Source of the DNA: Petrotoga sp. 9PW.55.5.1
GTDB lineage: Bacteria; Thermotogota; Thermotogae; Petrotogales; Petrotogaceae
Direction: 5' to 3'
Assembly: GCF_003265365.1 (NCBI RefSeq)
Contig: NZ_AUPM01000038.1
Location: forward strand, 37,896-101,895
DNA: 64,000 nucleotides
The position numbers were made by a program, and so were the translations under genes. How positions within the stretch are numbered: the first letter of the stretch is position 1; every line of letters begins with the position of its first letter. Shown here piece after piece: positions 1 through 8,512 of this stretch. The notes beneath the pieces are model-generated. The model did no database searches, was not told the origin of the DNA, and saw only the letters and a list, made by a program, of their open reading frames with translations.

Positions 1-338
1 TTGTCTTCAGAAACATTCCTGACTTTTCTAGTATTTCCATTAGGTTTATCAAGCCAAGTTATTGGGATTTGTTTTACATTAAAAGTTTTAATTATGAAAT
101 CTATATATTCATCGTAACTTAAAAAATCAAAAAGAGAAGGTTTTAGGCCATAAAAATCATTAAGATAAATAGCAACTCGTCCCCCAGGACCACCTACTTC
201 AGTTGTTATTTTACTTTTCTTTTCTCCATGTTTAATAATATGTTCAACTTCAATCCCACCTACTACCCCAATATCCGGAATTTTCTCCTTGTTAACTATA
301 GAAAGGAATTGTTCCTGATATTGATAAAAAGTTTTCAA
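1..338 (-). CDS. PfkB-like sugar kinase N-terminus (partial, runs off left edge)
   Basis: Only about 112 codons lie in the window. The TTG start at 338 is chosen because AGGAGG sits just upstream on the minus strand. The visible protein has a short beta-strand opening (GVVGGIEVEHI), then a glycine-rich segment GGPGGRVAIYL at about residues 49-59. This recalls the GG-x-x-N-V-A substrate-binding loop of PfkB/ribokinase enzymes, and is followed by a stretch resembling the second alpha/beta unit. The C-terminal GAGD catalytic motif lies outside the window, so the family call is tentative and substrate unknown. It follows jag by about 20 bases on the same strand and is probably the last gene of, or a rider on, the rpmH-jag transcript. 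Confidence 0.5.
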   Translation of the reverse strand, partial: MKTFYQYQEQFLSIVNKEKIPDIGVVGGIEVEHIIKHGEKKSKITTEVGGPGGRVAIYLNDFYGLKPSLFDFLSYDEYIDFIIKTFNVKQIPITWLDKPNGNTRKVRNVSED

Positions 339-356
339 AAATATTCCTCCTAAGAA

Positions 357-1022
357 TTAATTTTCTATATATTTTTTCCCATTTTTAGAAGGATAAATAA
401 TAACTTTTCTATAGGGCTCTAACCCTTCGGATACAGTATATAACTTGGGATAATTAAAGTTTATGTACTTATGTATTATCTTTCTTTCGAATGAAAACAT
501 CGGAGCTAGTTCCACGCAGGTTTTTGTTTTCAAGACCTTTTTAGCAGCTTGTTCAGCTATTATTTCTAAATTCCTTTTTCTATTTTTCCTATATTCGCCT
601 ACATCTAATTTTACTTCGCATTTTGTATCCGTCATTCGATTCACATAAATCATGATTAGATGTTGTAATGCTCCAAGGACCCTCCCTTGCTTACCGATTA
701 CTTTTCCTAAATTTTCTCCCTCTAATGAAACTTTCAATATTTTATTACTGTAATTCACATATATTTCAATTTCCTCTTCAAAATAAGAAAGTATATTTTT
801 TAAGAACTCTTTTACTTTGTTTATTAAATATTTTTCATTTGGATAAGCTTCTATAACTAAAGGCCTTTTACCTAAACCAAATAAAAAACCTTTATTTGGT
901 TCTTGAATAATTTTGTAGGATATCTCATCAACGTCAGAAGCCTTAAAAGAAATTTTGGCTTTTTCCAATACAGTTTCCAAATTTTCGCCTTCAAATTTAG
1001 TCTCGTTTTCCAATTTTAACAC
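357..1022 (-). CDS. jag: Jag / KhpB-family RNA-binding protein
   Basis: Cytoplasmic RNA-binding protein of the Jag/KhpB (SpoIIIJ-associated) family. An N-terminal Jag_N domain (about residues 1-50, ending in the family-typical GFLFGLGKRP) is followed by a KH domain with the GKVIGKQGRVLGALQ loop (about 105-120) and a C-terminal R3H region containing ERKIIH. I place the start at GTG 1022, nine bases after AGGAGGTG. An upstream GTG at 1034 overlaps the yidC stop but sits on top of the ribosome site. It lies directly behind yidC, the conserved position for jag. The family is linked to cell elongation and sRNA/mRNA binding in Firmicutes; its role in Thermotogae is not established. Confidence 0.92.
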   Translation of the reverse strand: MLKLENETKFEGENLETVLEKAKISFKASDVDEISYKIIQEPNKGFLFGLGKRPLVIEAYPNEKYLINKVKEFLKNILSYFEEEIEIYVNYSNKILKVSLEGENLGKVIGKQGRVLGALQHLIMIYVNRMTDTKCEVKLDVGEYRKNRKRNLEIIAEQAAKKVLKTKTCVELAPMFSFERKIIHKYINFNYPKLYTVSEGLEPYRKVIIYPSKNGKKYIEN

Positions 1023-1030
1023 TAACCAGT

Positions 1031-2419
1031 TCACCTCCTAACAGGTTTAGGACCTAAACCAAATAATTCTCTAACAGTTATACCTTTAACATTATAGATT
1101 TTATTGTAAACGAAAGTCAAAACTGTTTGAATAATAGAGTTCATAGCATAGTAGATAAAAACTCCAGAGGGTAAACTTATCAAAATAAAAGGAAATACTA
1201 CAGACATTATAACTGAGGTCCAAGCGCTTCTTGAATCTTGAGACATTAACATCGCATTAATAAGGGATGCTACTATAGCAACTAATAGTAAAATAAAGTT
1301 GGCTTGAAACCCTCCTTGAGAAAGATCTGACCAAAAAAGAAATTGGGGATTATAAGCATAACTACCTTCAAAATAATAAATAACTTGCCACAAAATAATC
1401 ATTATAGGTAAAGGTAACAAGGAAGTTAAACATCCTCCGGCTGGATTAACACCTTTTTCTTTATATAATTTCATCATTTCTTCTTGTTGCTTTTGAGGAT
1501 TTTTATACTTCTTTTTTAGTTTATCTATTTCCGGCTGTAATTGCTTCATTTCAATCATCGACTTTTTCTGTTTACCATAAATCGGAAACAAAATAGCATT
1601 TACAATAAGTGTGAAAAGTATTATTGCCCACCCAAAGTTTCCACTTACATTGAACAACCACCAAAAAAAGAATACGAACCAATAAAAAATGTTTGAAAAA
1701 GGTCCGAACTTGCCTAAATCCTTCATCATATCAATTATATTTGAATAAACAACTCCTTCTTCGATACCTGAAAATGTTTCTCTAATAAATATTTTTTTAG
1801 TAGGACCCAAATATGTAACAACTTTTTGATTATACCCTTTTAATTCAAACATATATTCGTTCTGCGAATATTCTATCTGATGTGGGGTATATATAGCCAA
1901 AGTAGTATCAAGATTTTCTCCTGTAGCAATTGATTTATCAATGTAAGAAACAAATTCATTACTGTTATACCTTATTCCTGAAGGAAAAGAAATAGTAGGG
2001 AGTACAACATAGCCATTTAAATTATTGAATTCAACATCAAAGTGATAATTTGGATCATTATAAAATCTATACGTCTTATTACCTCCACCAGGAAAATAAT
2101 ATACAACTTCAACGTAACGTTGTTCATTATCAATTCTTATATCATAACTATTTGGCACTATTTCTTCTAAATTTTGTTTATCCAAAATATCAAAACTATC
2201 TCCAATATATTCATAAATTAAGTTATATTTTTTTACTCTACTATCAAAAAGCTCAAAATTTAATATATGGCCTTTTTGATCTAATGTTAATCTATAAAGC
2301 TTCATCTCAATACGTATTTCTTCTTTCAAAGTACTTTCAGTGACGAAAATATCTGGGATCGTAAACGCAGTAATACTGAATAAAAACAAAAACAATAACA
2401 TATATAATCTTTTTTTCAA
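1031..2419 (-). CDS. yidC: Membrane protein insertase YidC
   Basis: YidC/Oxa1 insertase, which folds and inserts inner-membrane proteins alone or with SecYEG. A signal-anchor helix (about residues 2-22) is followed by a large periplasmic beta domain (about 30-215) of the Gram-negative type, then the conserved membrane core with the first core helix FGWAIILFTLIVNAILFPIY, the cytoplasmic hairpin KQKKSMIEMKQLQPEIDKLK, and further helices near LLPLPIMIILWQVIYYF, FILLLVAIVASLINAML and VFPFILISLPSGVFIYYAMN. The start is taken as TTG 2419, eight bases after GGAG; an in-frame GTG at 2428 abuts the ribosome site. The presence of the periplasmic domain fits a diderm (toga-bearing) cell. It lies between yidD and jag. 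Confidence 0.95.
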   Translation of the reverse strand: MKKRLYMLLFLFLFSITAFTIPDIFVTESTLKEEIRIEMKLYRLTLDQKGHILNFELFDSRVKKYNLIYEYIGDSFDILDKQNLEEIVPNSYDIRIDNEQRYVEVVYYFPGGGNKTYRFYNDPNYHFDVEFNNLNGYVVLPTISFPSGIRYNSNEFVSYIDKSIATGENLDTTLAIYTPHQIEYSQNEYMFELKGYNQKVVTYLGPTKKIFIRETFSGIEEGVVYSNIIDMMKDLGKFGPFSNIFYWFVFFFWWLFNVSGNFGWAIILFTLIVNAILFPIYGKQKKSMIEMKQLQPEIDKLKKKYKNPQKQQEEMMKLYKEKGVNPAGGCLTSLLPLPIMIILWQVIYYFEGSYAYNPQFLFWSDLSQGGFQANFILLLVAIVASLINAMLMSQDSRSAWTSVIMSVVFPFILISLPSGVFIYYAMNSIIQTVLTFVYNKIYNVKGITVRELFGLGPKPVRR

Positions 2420-2440
2420 GTCATACACTCCTTCTCTCTT

Positions 2441-2692
2441 TTAATTCTTTATTTTATATTTTCTAACAAAAAAATAAAATCTATCGGGTACAGGATCATA
2501 CCCACCTTTTCGGAATGGATTACACCTAAGGAAGCGCCTTAAACCTAAATACAACCCTCTAAAAACACCAAATTTTTCTACAGCTTCGTAGGTGTATGCA
2601 GAGCATGTAGGAAGATATATACATTTTGGAGGAGTCGCAGGAGAAATACGCTTTCTATAAAAACTTATCATTTTTAAAACTAATTTCTTCAT
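2441..2692 (-). CDS. yidD: Membrane protein insertion efficiency factor YidD
   Basis: Small (83 aa) YidD protein, associated with the inner membrane and thought to assist YidC-dependent insertion. It shows the complete family signature: an amphipathic N-terminus with [13 protein letters not shown], the [15 protein letters not shown] block, [20 protein letters not shown], and three conserved cysteines. Its start lies inside the end of rnpA (38-base overlap in another frame), and yidC begins about 20 bases after its stop, so rnpA-yidD-yidC is a tightly coupled unit. Confidence 0.95.
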   Translation of the reverse strand: MKKLVLKMISFYRKRISPATPPKCIYLPTCSAYTYEAVEKFGVFRGLYLGLRRFLRCNPFRKGGYDPVPDRFYFFVRKYKIKN

Positions 2693-3044
2693 TTTTCAAA
2701 TTCCTCACCATTTCTAGAAGGATGCTTTCAAATTTTCTATAAGATATTCTTTTAAATTCTTTTGACAAAAATTTTCTGGGAATAAAAATATAATCAAAAC
2801 CATTTTGAAAAGATTCTTTGTTTTTTCTATAGATTTCTCTCATATACCTTTTAAATTTATTTCTTACTACTGCATTACCAAATTTTTTGGGAACAATTAT
2901 TCCAATCCTATTATATTGTAACCCGTTTTGAAAATATATAATTACCAAGTAATTATTTAATAAACGCCCGCCCTTTTCAAAAACATTGCTAAAATTGCCT
3001 TTAAGCCTTAATCGTTCTTTTTTCTTAAAGGTTTGGTTTTTCAT
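2655..3044 (-). CDS. rnpA: Ribonuclease P protein component
   Basis: Protein subunit of RNase P, which with the M1 RNA trims the 5' leader of pre-tRNAs. The 129-aa product has the basic N-terminus ([18 protein letters not shown]), the central strand [30 protein letters not shown], and the diagnostic RNR motif [13 protein letters not shown] at about residues 69-81. The ATG at 3044 overlaps the rpmH stop as TGATG, implying translational coupling. An extra TTG codon just upstream is in frame but less likely. A C-terminal tail rich in Lys/Glu carries the overlapping yidD start. No rnpB RNA gene is seen in this window. Confidence 0.95.
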   Translation of the reverse strand: MKNQTFKKKERLRLKGNFSNVFEKGGRLLNNYLVIIYFQNGLQYNRIGIIVPKKFGNAVVRNKFKRYMREIYRKNKESFQNGFDYIFIPRKFLSKEFKRISYRKFESILLEMVRNLKNEEISFKNDKFL

Positions 3045-3178
3045 CAAACTACTAAACGTTTCCTTCCTTTTTGTCTTCTTCTTCTTAAAACATTTCTCCC
3101 ACCTGGAGTTTTCTTTCTTGCTAAAAACCCATGTGTCCTTTTTCTTTTTATCCTTGATGGTTGATATGTTCTTTTCAT
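3044..3178 (-). CDS. rpmH: 50S ribosomal protein L34
   Basis: A 44-residue, highly basic ribosomal protein of the large subunit. The sequence begins [18 protein letters not shown] and continues through [20 protein letters not shown] to LVV, the universal L34 pattern without insertions. The ATG at 3178 is preceded by CGGAGGTGAAAAG. It is the first gene of the rpmH-rnpA-yidD-yidC-jag operon and lies about 85 bases downstream of a consensus promoter. In many bacteria this cluster borders dnaA/oriC; no dnaA is present here. Confidence 0.97.
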   Translation of the reverse strand: MKRTYQPSRIKRKRTHGFLARKKTPGGRNVLRRRRQKGRKRLVV

Positions 3179-3267
3179 CTTTTCACCTCCGATGTATAAT
3201 TTTTATTTTTATAATATTTATTTTTTTATTCATTTGAGAAAGATTACCAATTAAAGTTGTCGGATAT

Positions 3268-3296
3268 ATTATAATGATTTAATGTTTTAATGTCAA
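3268..3296 (-). promoter_or_regulatory. Sigma-70 promoter of the rpmH operon
   Basis: On the minus strand TTGACA (3296-3291) is separated by exactly 17 bases from TATAAT (3273-3268). Both hexamers match the consensus fully. Transcription would start near 3261, giving a leader of roughly 80 bases before rpmH. Confidence 0.85.
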
Positions 3297-3331
3297 GAAA
3301 TAGACGTAACATTTTTTTAGAAAGAATATAT

Positions 3332-3359
3332 TTGAAAATCTAGAAAAATATGATAAAAT
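3332..3359 (+). promoter_or_regulatory. Probable promoter of ccdA
   Basis: TTGAAA at 3332-3337 and TAAAAT at 3354-3359 with a 16-base spacer, about 65 bases upstream of the ccdA start. The -10 box is imperfect, so this is a moderate call. Confidence 0.4.
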
Positions 3360-3422
3360 TTAAATACCTATCAAGGGTATATTAATTGTTTTTTATCTGT
3401 ACATGTGAGGTGAAAATTACTT

Positions 3423-4106
3423 ATGAACTCATTAATAATTACAACTTCTGTGGGTTATTTAACAGCTTTTACAGGCGGTTTGATTTCTTTTTTTAGTCCG
3501 TGTGTACTACCTTTGATACCTGTCTTTTTTGGCATAGTAATACCTAATATTTCTAACCCATGGATAGTTTTAAAACGTGGTTTTGGTTTCTTTTTAGGCC
3601 TTTCAACTTTTTTTTCGATTTTAGGAGTGGTTTCTGGAAGTATAGGAATATTATTTTCAAAATATCAAAATATAATAAATATTTTTGCGGGACTTCTAAT
3701 AATAATATTTGGTTTGATGATTTTAATGAATAAAAAAATAATCTCAGCAAAAAAAATAGATCTTAATAAATACAACAAAAGTAACTCTTTCATCTCTGCA
3801 TTTTTCATTGGTATTTTAATCTCTATTGTATGGATACCATGTGCTAGCCCTGTTTTGGCTTCTATTCTAGCTCTTGCTTCTACATCAGGTAACGCATTCA
3901 GAGGTTCTACGCTTCTTTTTGTATACTCTTTAGGAATTTCCATACCTTTTTTATTTTTTACTGGAATTGTCAGCAAAATTATATCAAAAGTAACCTTTGG
4001 TGAACCAAAGTGGCAGAAATCGTTAAGAATTTTTGGCGGTATTCTACTTATCTTAGTGGGTGGATTAGTTTCAACTGGTTTTTTTAATACTCTTGGATAC
4101 TTATAA
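3423..4106 (+). CDS. ccdA: CcdA/DsbD-type thiol-disulfide transmembrane protein
   Basis: A 227-aa polytopic membrane protein of the CcdA/DsbD-beta family, which carries reducing equivalents from cytoplasmic thioredoxin across the inner membrane to periplasmic thiol partners. Six hydrophobic helices are evident. The paired redox cysteines are in the first helix (FFSPCVLPLIPVFFG, about residue 28) and the fourth (WIPCASPVLASILA, about residue 141). The length fits CcdA rather than full DsbD. A ribosome site GAGGTG precedes the ATG. The next gene, 27 bases downstream, encodes an exported thioredoxin-like protein with CPAC, the likely electron acceptor. Confidence 0.9.
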   Translation: MNSLIITTSVGYLTAFTGGLISFFSPCVLPLIPVFFGIVIPNISNPWIVLKRGFGFFLGLSTFFSILGVVSGSIGILFSKYQNIINIFAGLLIIIFGLMILMNKKIISAKKIDLNKYNKSNSFISAFFIGILISIVWIPCASPVLASILALASTSGNAFRGSTLLFVYSLGISIPFLFFTGIVSKIISKVTFGEPKWQKSLRIFGGILLILVGGLVSTGFFNTLGYL

Positions 4107-4133
4107 AAATATGAAAAATGGAGGTTTGTAAAT

Positions 4134-4814
4134 ATGAAAAAGCTAATGACTATATTGATCATATTAATAACAACGGTGATATTCTCAGTTCCTATTGAAA
4201 ACTTTGTACTTAGAAATTTCAACGATGCATTTGAAGTCGCTAATCTTACAAATAAAAAGGTTGTAATAATGTTTTCCACCCCAACATGTCCTGCTTGTAT
4301 TGAATTTAAAAGATCAACGCTTTTGGATGAAGAAATCCAAAAGTGGTTAAGAACAGAGTTTGTTTTTGCAGAGATTTATCCAACTAATGAAATTGCTATA
4401 TTTCAAGGAGACGAATTTCGATATGGTGATCTTTTCTTTGTTTTAGGTGCGAGATATACACCAACTTTTGTTTTCTTTGAAGCTGATCAAACGCCCGTTG
4501 GTGCCATTACAGGAGCATATCCGCCGGAAATATTTTTGGATGTTTTAAAGTACGTAAATTATGATCTTAATAATGAAATTAGCTTAGATAAATTCATTCA
4601 AGAACAAATTGGGAAAAATATTGATATTCAACCAAAAACAATTTATTTAAGCCAAAATGAAATAGAAAGATTAGTTTATCTTGATCCTAATACAAAATTA
4701 TACGATTCAAAAAAACAACTCGATCCTTTTACAAATATAGTTTTAATAGATCCATACAAAAACTCTTCAGACTTAGATGAGTTCTATATAAAGATCATTG
4801 AAGAAAATCTTTAA
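4134..4814 (+). CDS. Exported thioredoxin-like protein (CPAC)
   Basis: A 226-aa protein with an N-terminal signal sequence (hydrophobic residues 5-18) and a thioredoxin fold. STPTCPACIEFK at about residues 49-60 holds the redox CxxC, and YTPTFVFF at about 105-112 holds the cis-proline that faces it. Residues from about 150 onward form an additional Lys/Asp-rich tail with no motif I recognise. Pairing with ccdA immediately upstream suggests that it receives electrons from CcdA and reduces periplasmic or outer-sheath disulfides. Its final bases overlap the convergent AlaX gene by 4 bases. The specific client is unknown. Confidence 0.75.
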   Translation: MKKLMTILIILITTVIFSVPIENFVLRNFNDAFEVANLTNKKVVIMFSTPTCPACIEFKRSTLLDEEIQKWLRTEFVFAEIYPTNEIAIFQGDEFRYGDLFFVLGARYTPTFVFFEADQTPVGAITGAYPPEIFLDVLKYVNYDLNNEISLDKFIQEQIGKNIDIQPKTIYLSQNEIERLVYLDPNTKLYDSKKQLDPFTNIVLIDPYKNSSDLDEFYIKIIEENL

Positions 4815-5935
4815 TTGTATAACTCTAGTTCTTTAAGGAGTTCTTCTTTTTTCAAATCACCTTTAATATTTCCCCTTATCTGACTGCCTCCACCTTGGAG
4901 GCTTTTTTGTTTTTTCAATTTTTCTATAAAATCCTTGCAATTTATAACTTTTGAAAAAATAGTGATTGTTTTACTTTCCCCATCGTAAATACATAAGATA
5001 TATTCCTCTAAATCAACGTATTTATACAAAAAATCTGCTGCTTCATTTTCTTTCTCACAATAAATTACTTTTTTGTTATTTATTAAGATTGCATCTTTTT
5101 TTAATTCATTAGCTAAATAAAACGCTGCATACTCAGATATTTTTCTTATTTTATTTCTACTCTCTTTGTTTTCTTCAATAATATTTTCTATCTTTTTTTC
5201 CAATTCGTCTATTCCAGATGTTAGTTTTTGAGAAATTTTTTGGAATATCCTGTCTTTTTTTGAATAATCATTCAACGCTCTAGTTCCTGCAACAAAATAC
5301 ACTCTTGTTAAATTTCCCTTTATTTTTTCAGAGTTTAATATTTTTATTAGATTTATGTTACCTGTATTTTTTACATGAAACCCTCCACATGCCGATGTAT
5401 CGAAATCACCAATCTTTATTAACCTTACGTCTCCAGAAATCTTTTGACTTAAAGGTTTTCTTAATTTATAATTTTTGATATCTTCTATAGAAGTAATTAT
5501 TTCTTCTACTTTTATACATCTTGCTATAATCTCGTTTGAAAGGGTTTCAGCTTTCTTAAAAATCTGTACGTCAATAAATTCTCTGTCTAAATCAATAGTT
5601 GAATATTCATTGTCCATTCTAAAAGACAAGGTCTTTATTGATGCAACTTCTTCAAATGCCGCTGATAAAATGTGCTGGGCGGTATGTTGCTTTGAAATAT
5701 CTTCCCTTCTCTCTTCATTAATCTTGTAAGTGTAATTTCCAATTTCTAAGTATTTGTCTATAACCACTGAATCTTTTGTAACCTCTAGGATTCTTGCTTC
5801 ATCTATTTTACCTCTGTCTCCTAACTGTCCACCTTTACCATCTGGGTAGAAAGGTGAATCTTCTAAATAAGCTATGTATCTTCCCTTTTCTTTATTTTCT
5901 TCGAAAATTTTTTTGATTTTAACAGTTCTGTTCAA
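4811..5935 (-). CDS. Alanyl-tRNA editing protein, AlaX-L type (DHHA1 domain)
   Basis: Free-standing trans-editing enzyme that would deacylate mischarged Ser- or Gly-tRNA(Ala). The N-terminal part resembles the AlaRS second additional domain (SPFYPDGKGGQLGDRG). The zinc site comprises HTAQH at about residues 82-86 and CGGFH at about 182-186. The region from about 225 has the coiled segment and DHHA1-like C-terminus (SLQGGGSQIRGNIKG, matching the GGGR-type tRNA elbow-binding loop). At 374 aa it is the long AlaX-L form. The start is TTG 5935, behind TGGAGGAATTAGA. The aminoacylation domain of AlaRS is absent, so this is not alaS. Confidence 0.88.
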   Translation of the reverse strand: MNRTVKIKKIFEENKEKGRYIAYLEDSPFYPDGKGGQLGDRGKIDEARILEVTKDSVVIDKYLEIGNYTYKINEERREDISKQHTAQHILSAAFEEVASIKTLSFRMDNEYSTIDLDREFIDVQIFKKAETLSNEIIARCIKVEEIITSIEDIKNYKLRKPLSQKISGDVRLIKIGDFDTSACGGFHVKNTGNINLIKILNSEKIKGNLTRVYFVAGTRALNDYSKKDRIFQKISQKLTSGIDELEKKIENIIEENKESRNKIRKISEYAAFYLANELKKDAILINNKKVIYCEKENEAADFLYKYVDLEEYILCIYDGESKTITIFSKVINCKDFIEKLKKQKSLQGGGSQIRGNIKGDLKKEELLKELELYN

Positions 5936-6035
5936 TCTAATTCCTCCATTTTTTTATTATTTTTTCCCTAAACAAAGATTTTATTATATAATTATACTAA
6001 ATAAGAAATTTTGATAAAAGAGAGAGTGATCTTTT

Positions 6036-8441
6036 TTGAAAAAAATATATTGGATTCTTATTATTATCTTCACGACTACAAGTCTATTTTCCAATTTAAT
6101 AGTAAATAATTATGAACACACAGAGATTATAGATTTTTTTGTAAATCCATATAACGGGGAAATTGCAACAATCGTAGAGAATTATTATGTAAAAACTTAT
6201 GATCCTGTTGAAAAATCTATTAATAAATACTACAAGACATCCTCTTTGCCAACACATGTAATTTGGATAATGGATAATAAATACACTTTGATTGCAGAAG
6301 AAAGTGGAATAATAGAGGTTTTTAACAATGACTCTTCACTATTAAACTTTCTGATAAGTGTTAGTAATGAATCAATAACACATATTTCAACTTTTGAAGA
6401 CAAAGTCGCCTTTACATCATTAGACAAAACTGCTTATGTATACAATATTACAAAAAGAAGGCTAGAATACCATAGAAAGTTCTCAACAAACCTTGTATCC
6501 ATCAAATTTTATAATAGCAACTCAATATTAATAGGCGATCATCAAGGAAATATACATTTAATAGATTATACAAATGGAAATGAAATTAATACAAAAAAGA
6601 TAGATAATTATTCAATCTTAGAGATGGAAATAGTAGAAGACAAAATATTAATTTTTACTATGAATGGGAATGTATATCTATTAAATTATCAACTAGAAAC
6701 AATCAATTCAATAAACATTGGGCAAAGAATTATAGAGGTTTCTTTTTCTCCAAACAAAGATAAATTCGCAGTTTTAACTCTAAATAATACTTTGTTCTTT
6801 TACGATTCCTTTACTCTACAAAATACATCTCAATTTAATTCCACTTTGTTAAATCCTAAAAGTTTCGATTGGAATTACATCACCCCAGAATACATATATA
6901 TAAATAATGGTTCTGATATATACTCTTTTAATATAACTACCAGAAATTTAGAAAAAGTTTTAGAATTAAAAAAATCTGACGTTGTCAAATTAATTAAACA
7001 AGATAAACTAATCTACTATTTATCTACAAACAACGAAATCGGCATTCTAAATACTGACTCGGGAAAAATAGTTAAAAATCTTAGTTTTAATGAAGAAATA
7101 AATGATTTTATAATTACCAAAAATCAAGATATAATCATTTGTAATAACCTTGGATACGTTTCTATATATGATATAGAAGGCAATTTAAAAAAAAGTAAGA
7201 AGATAAGTGATTCAAGACTAACAACATTGGAGATTTCCCCCGAAGAAAATTTTTTAGTCGTTGGTGGATGGGGCAATAAAATTTATGTTATTAATATCGA
7301 TGATTTAAGCATCTATAAAACGGTTGAGAACCTTCACAATAACTGGATAAAAGATATCTCCATCAACTCTACAGGAAATCGAGTTGCAGTTAGTGCGTTA
7401 GATAAAAGAATAAGTGTATCAATGTTTCCTGGCTTTCACCTACCAACATTTATAGAAGATTTTTTGTATATAATATGGTCAATAGATTGGGCAAATAACT
7501 CTAACTTTCTTGCTTTTGGTGGCTTTGATGGAACTTTACATATTTGGGATGCTAGATTTGAAAATTTATATAAAAAATTTGAAGTTGTGACGTCTCCTAT
7601 AAATATTGTTAAATGGAGCCCTGATGATAATTACTTAGCTACTGGAACTACTGCTGGAATTGTTTATGTTTGGGATTTTAGAAGCGGGTCTTTGAAATCC
7701 ATTATTAATGTTTCTAATTCAGAAATCTTAGATTTATTTTGGAGTGATGATGGAAGATATTTGTTTGTTTTAAGCAGAGGAAATTTAATAAGCCTAATAG
7801 ATTTGCAGCAAATCAATGTGATATTACAAACTCTTATCTTCGAGAAAGGATATTTTGTTTCATACAGAAAAAACGGAGAATACTCTACCAATATCCCTCC
7901 AGAGAAAGAAAGTAATTACTTTTATAAAAACAGACCTATAAGTCTTTTTGAATCTGTAAAATTTCAGAGAATAGATTCTATAAATATTAGAAGTTTAGAA
8001 GCCCCAATAATAGAAGCTCCTTCAGAGTTTTTAATAACTAGCAGAAATAATTTATTGCCCATCAACATATTTGATAGTGAATTTATAACTAAAGTCCGAA
8101 TACTTGATCAAACTTTCACAATTAATAGTGATTCTTACTACTTATCTATGAGAGTAAACTTAGAAAAACTTAAGTCAGATGTTTTAGAAATAGAAGCCTT
8201 TGATAGTGATGGAAACAGATCACTAAAAACTGTCCATTTAAGATACGAAGATATTTACGTCCAAGTATTTACGAATCAAGCTGAAATTACAAACATCAAT
8301 AACGAAGTAATAGCAATTGTAAACCGTGGAGATATTTTAAAATTAAAGGGAGTTTTAGGAGACAGTTACCGAGTTGAATACAAAGACAAAGAAGGTTTCA
8401 TCAAAAAAGCTTATGTAACTTTAAATACAAATCCTTTTTAA
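6036..8441 (+). CDS. Exported WD40-repeat protein with C-terminal SH3-like domain
   Basis: An 801-aa protein with a signal peptide (about residues 1-20) followed by a long beta-propeller region. WD40-like blades are visible where GH/WD pairs occur, for example LHIWDARF (about 505) and VYVWDFRSGSLKSI (about 545), each preceded by a LATG- or LAFGG-like strand. The blades from residue 30 to 400 are more degenerate, so two propellers are likely. After about residue 600 comes a segment with FVSYRKNGEYSTN, similar to linkers in bacterial WD40 proteins, then an Ig-like portion. The last 60 residues look like a bacterial SH3 fold (VNRGDILKLKGVLGDSYRVEY). Function unknown; a secreted scaffold is the most that can be inferred. 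The TTG start follows AGAGAGTGA. Confidence 0.7.
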   Translation: MKKIYWILIIIFTTTSLFSNLIVNNYEHTEIIDFFVNPYNGEIATIVENYYVKTYDPVEKSINKYYKTSSLPTHVIWIMDNKYTLIAEESGIIEVFNNDSSLLNFLISVSNESITHISTFEDKVAFTSLDKTAYVYNITKRRLEYHRKFSTNLVSIKFYNSNSILIGDHQGNIHLIDYTNGNEINTKKIDNYSILEMEIVEDKILIFTMNGNVYLLNYQLETINSINIGQRIIEVSFSPNKDKFAVLTLNNTLFFYDSFTLQNTSQFNSTLLNPKSFDWNYITPEYIYINNGSDIYSFNITTRNLEKVLELKKSDVVKLIKQDKLIYYLSTNNEIGILNTDSGKIVKNLSFNEEINDFIITKNQDIIICNNLGYVSIYDIEGNLKKSKKISDSRLTTLEISPEENFLVVGGWGNKIYVINIDDLSIYKTVENLHNNWIKDISINSTGNRVAVSALDKRISVSMFPGFHLPTFIEDFLYIIWSIDWANNSNFLAFGGFDGTLHIWDARFENLYKKFEVVTSPINIVKWSPDDNYLATGTTAGIVYVWDFRSGSLKSIINVSNSEILDLFWSDDGRYLFVLSRGNLISLIDLQQINVILQTLIFEKGYFVSYRKNGEYSTNIPPEKESNYFYKNRPISLFESVKFQRIDSINIRSLEAPIIEAPSEFLITSRNNLLPINIFDSEFITKVRILDQTFTINSDSYYLSMRVNLEKLKSDVLEIEAFDSDGNRSLKTVHLRYEDIYVQVFTNQAEITNINNEVIAIVNRGDILKLKGVLGDSYRVEYKDKEGFIKKAYVTLNTNPF

Positions 8442-8463
8442 ACCAGTGTTTTAACACCCAATT

Positions 8464-8496
8464 AAAAAGCCTCTTTCTAAAAAAGAGGCTTTCTAT
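8464..8496. terminator. Bidirectional intrinsic terminator
   Basis: An 11-bp stem, AAAGCCTCTTT (8466-8476) pairing with AAAGAGGCTTT (8482-8492), with a 5-base loop and A/T runs on both sides. It separates the convergent WD40 gene and secF. Confidence 0.85.
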
Positions 8497-8512
8497 ATTT
8501 TCAATAAACCAT

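Noticed and set aside
1..3300. Origin of replication beside rpmH
   Set aside because: Although rpmH often borders dnaA/oriC, the 3.18-3.42 kb gap has promoters only and no cluster of DnaA-like boxes.
3665..4279. Open frame of 204 codons on the minus strand opposite ccdA and its neighbour
   Set aside because: It is fully antisense to two genes with clear family motifs, spans their junction and shows no motif or ribosome site.
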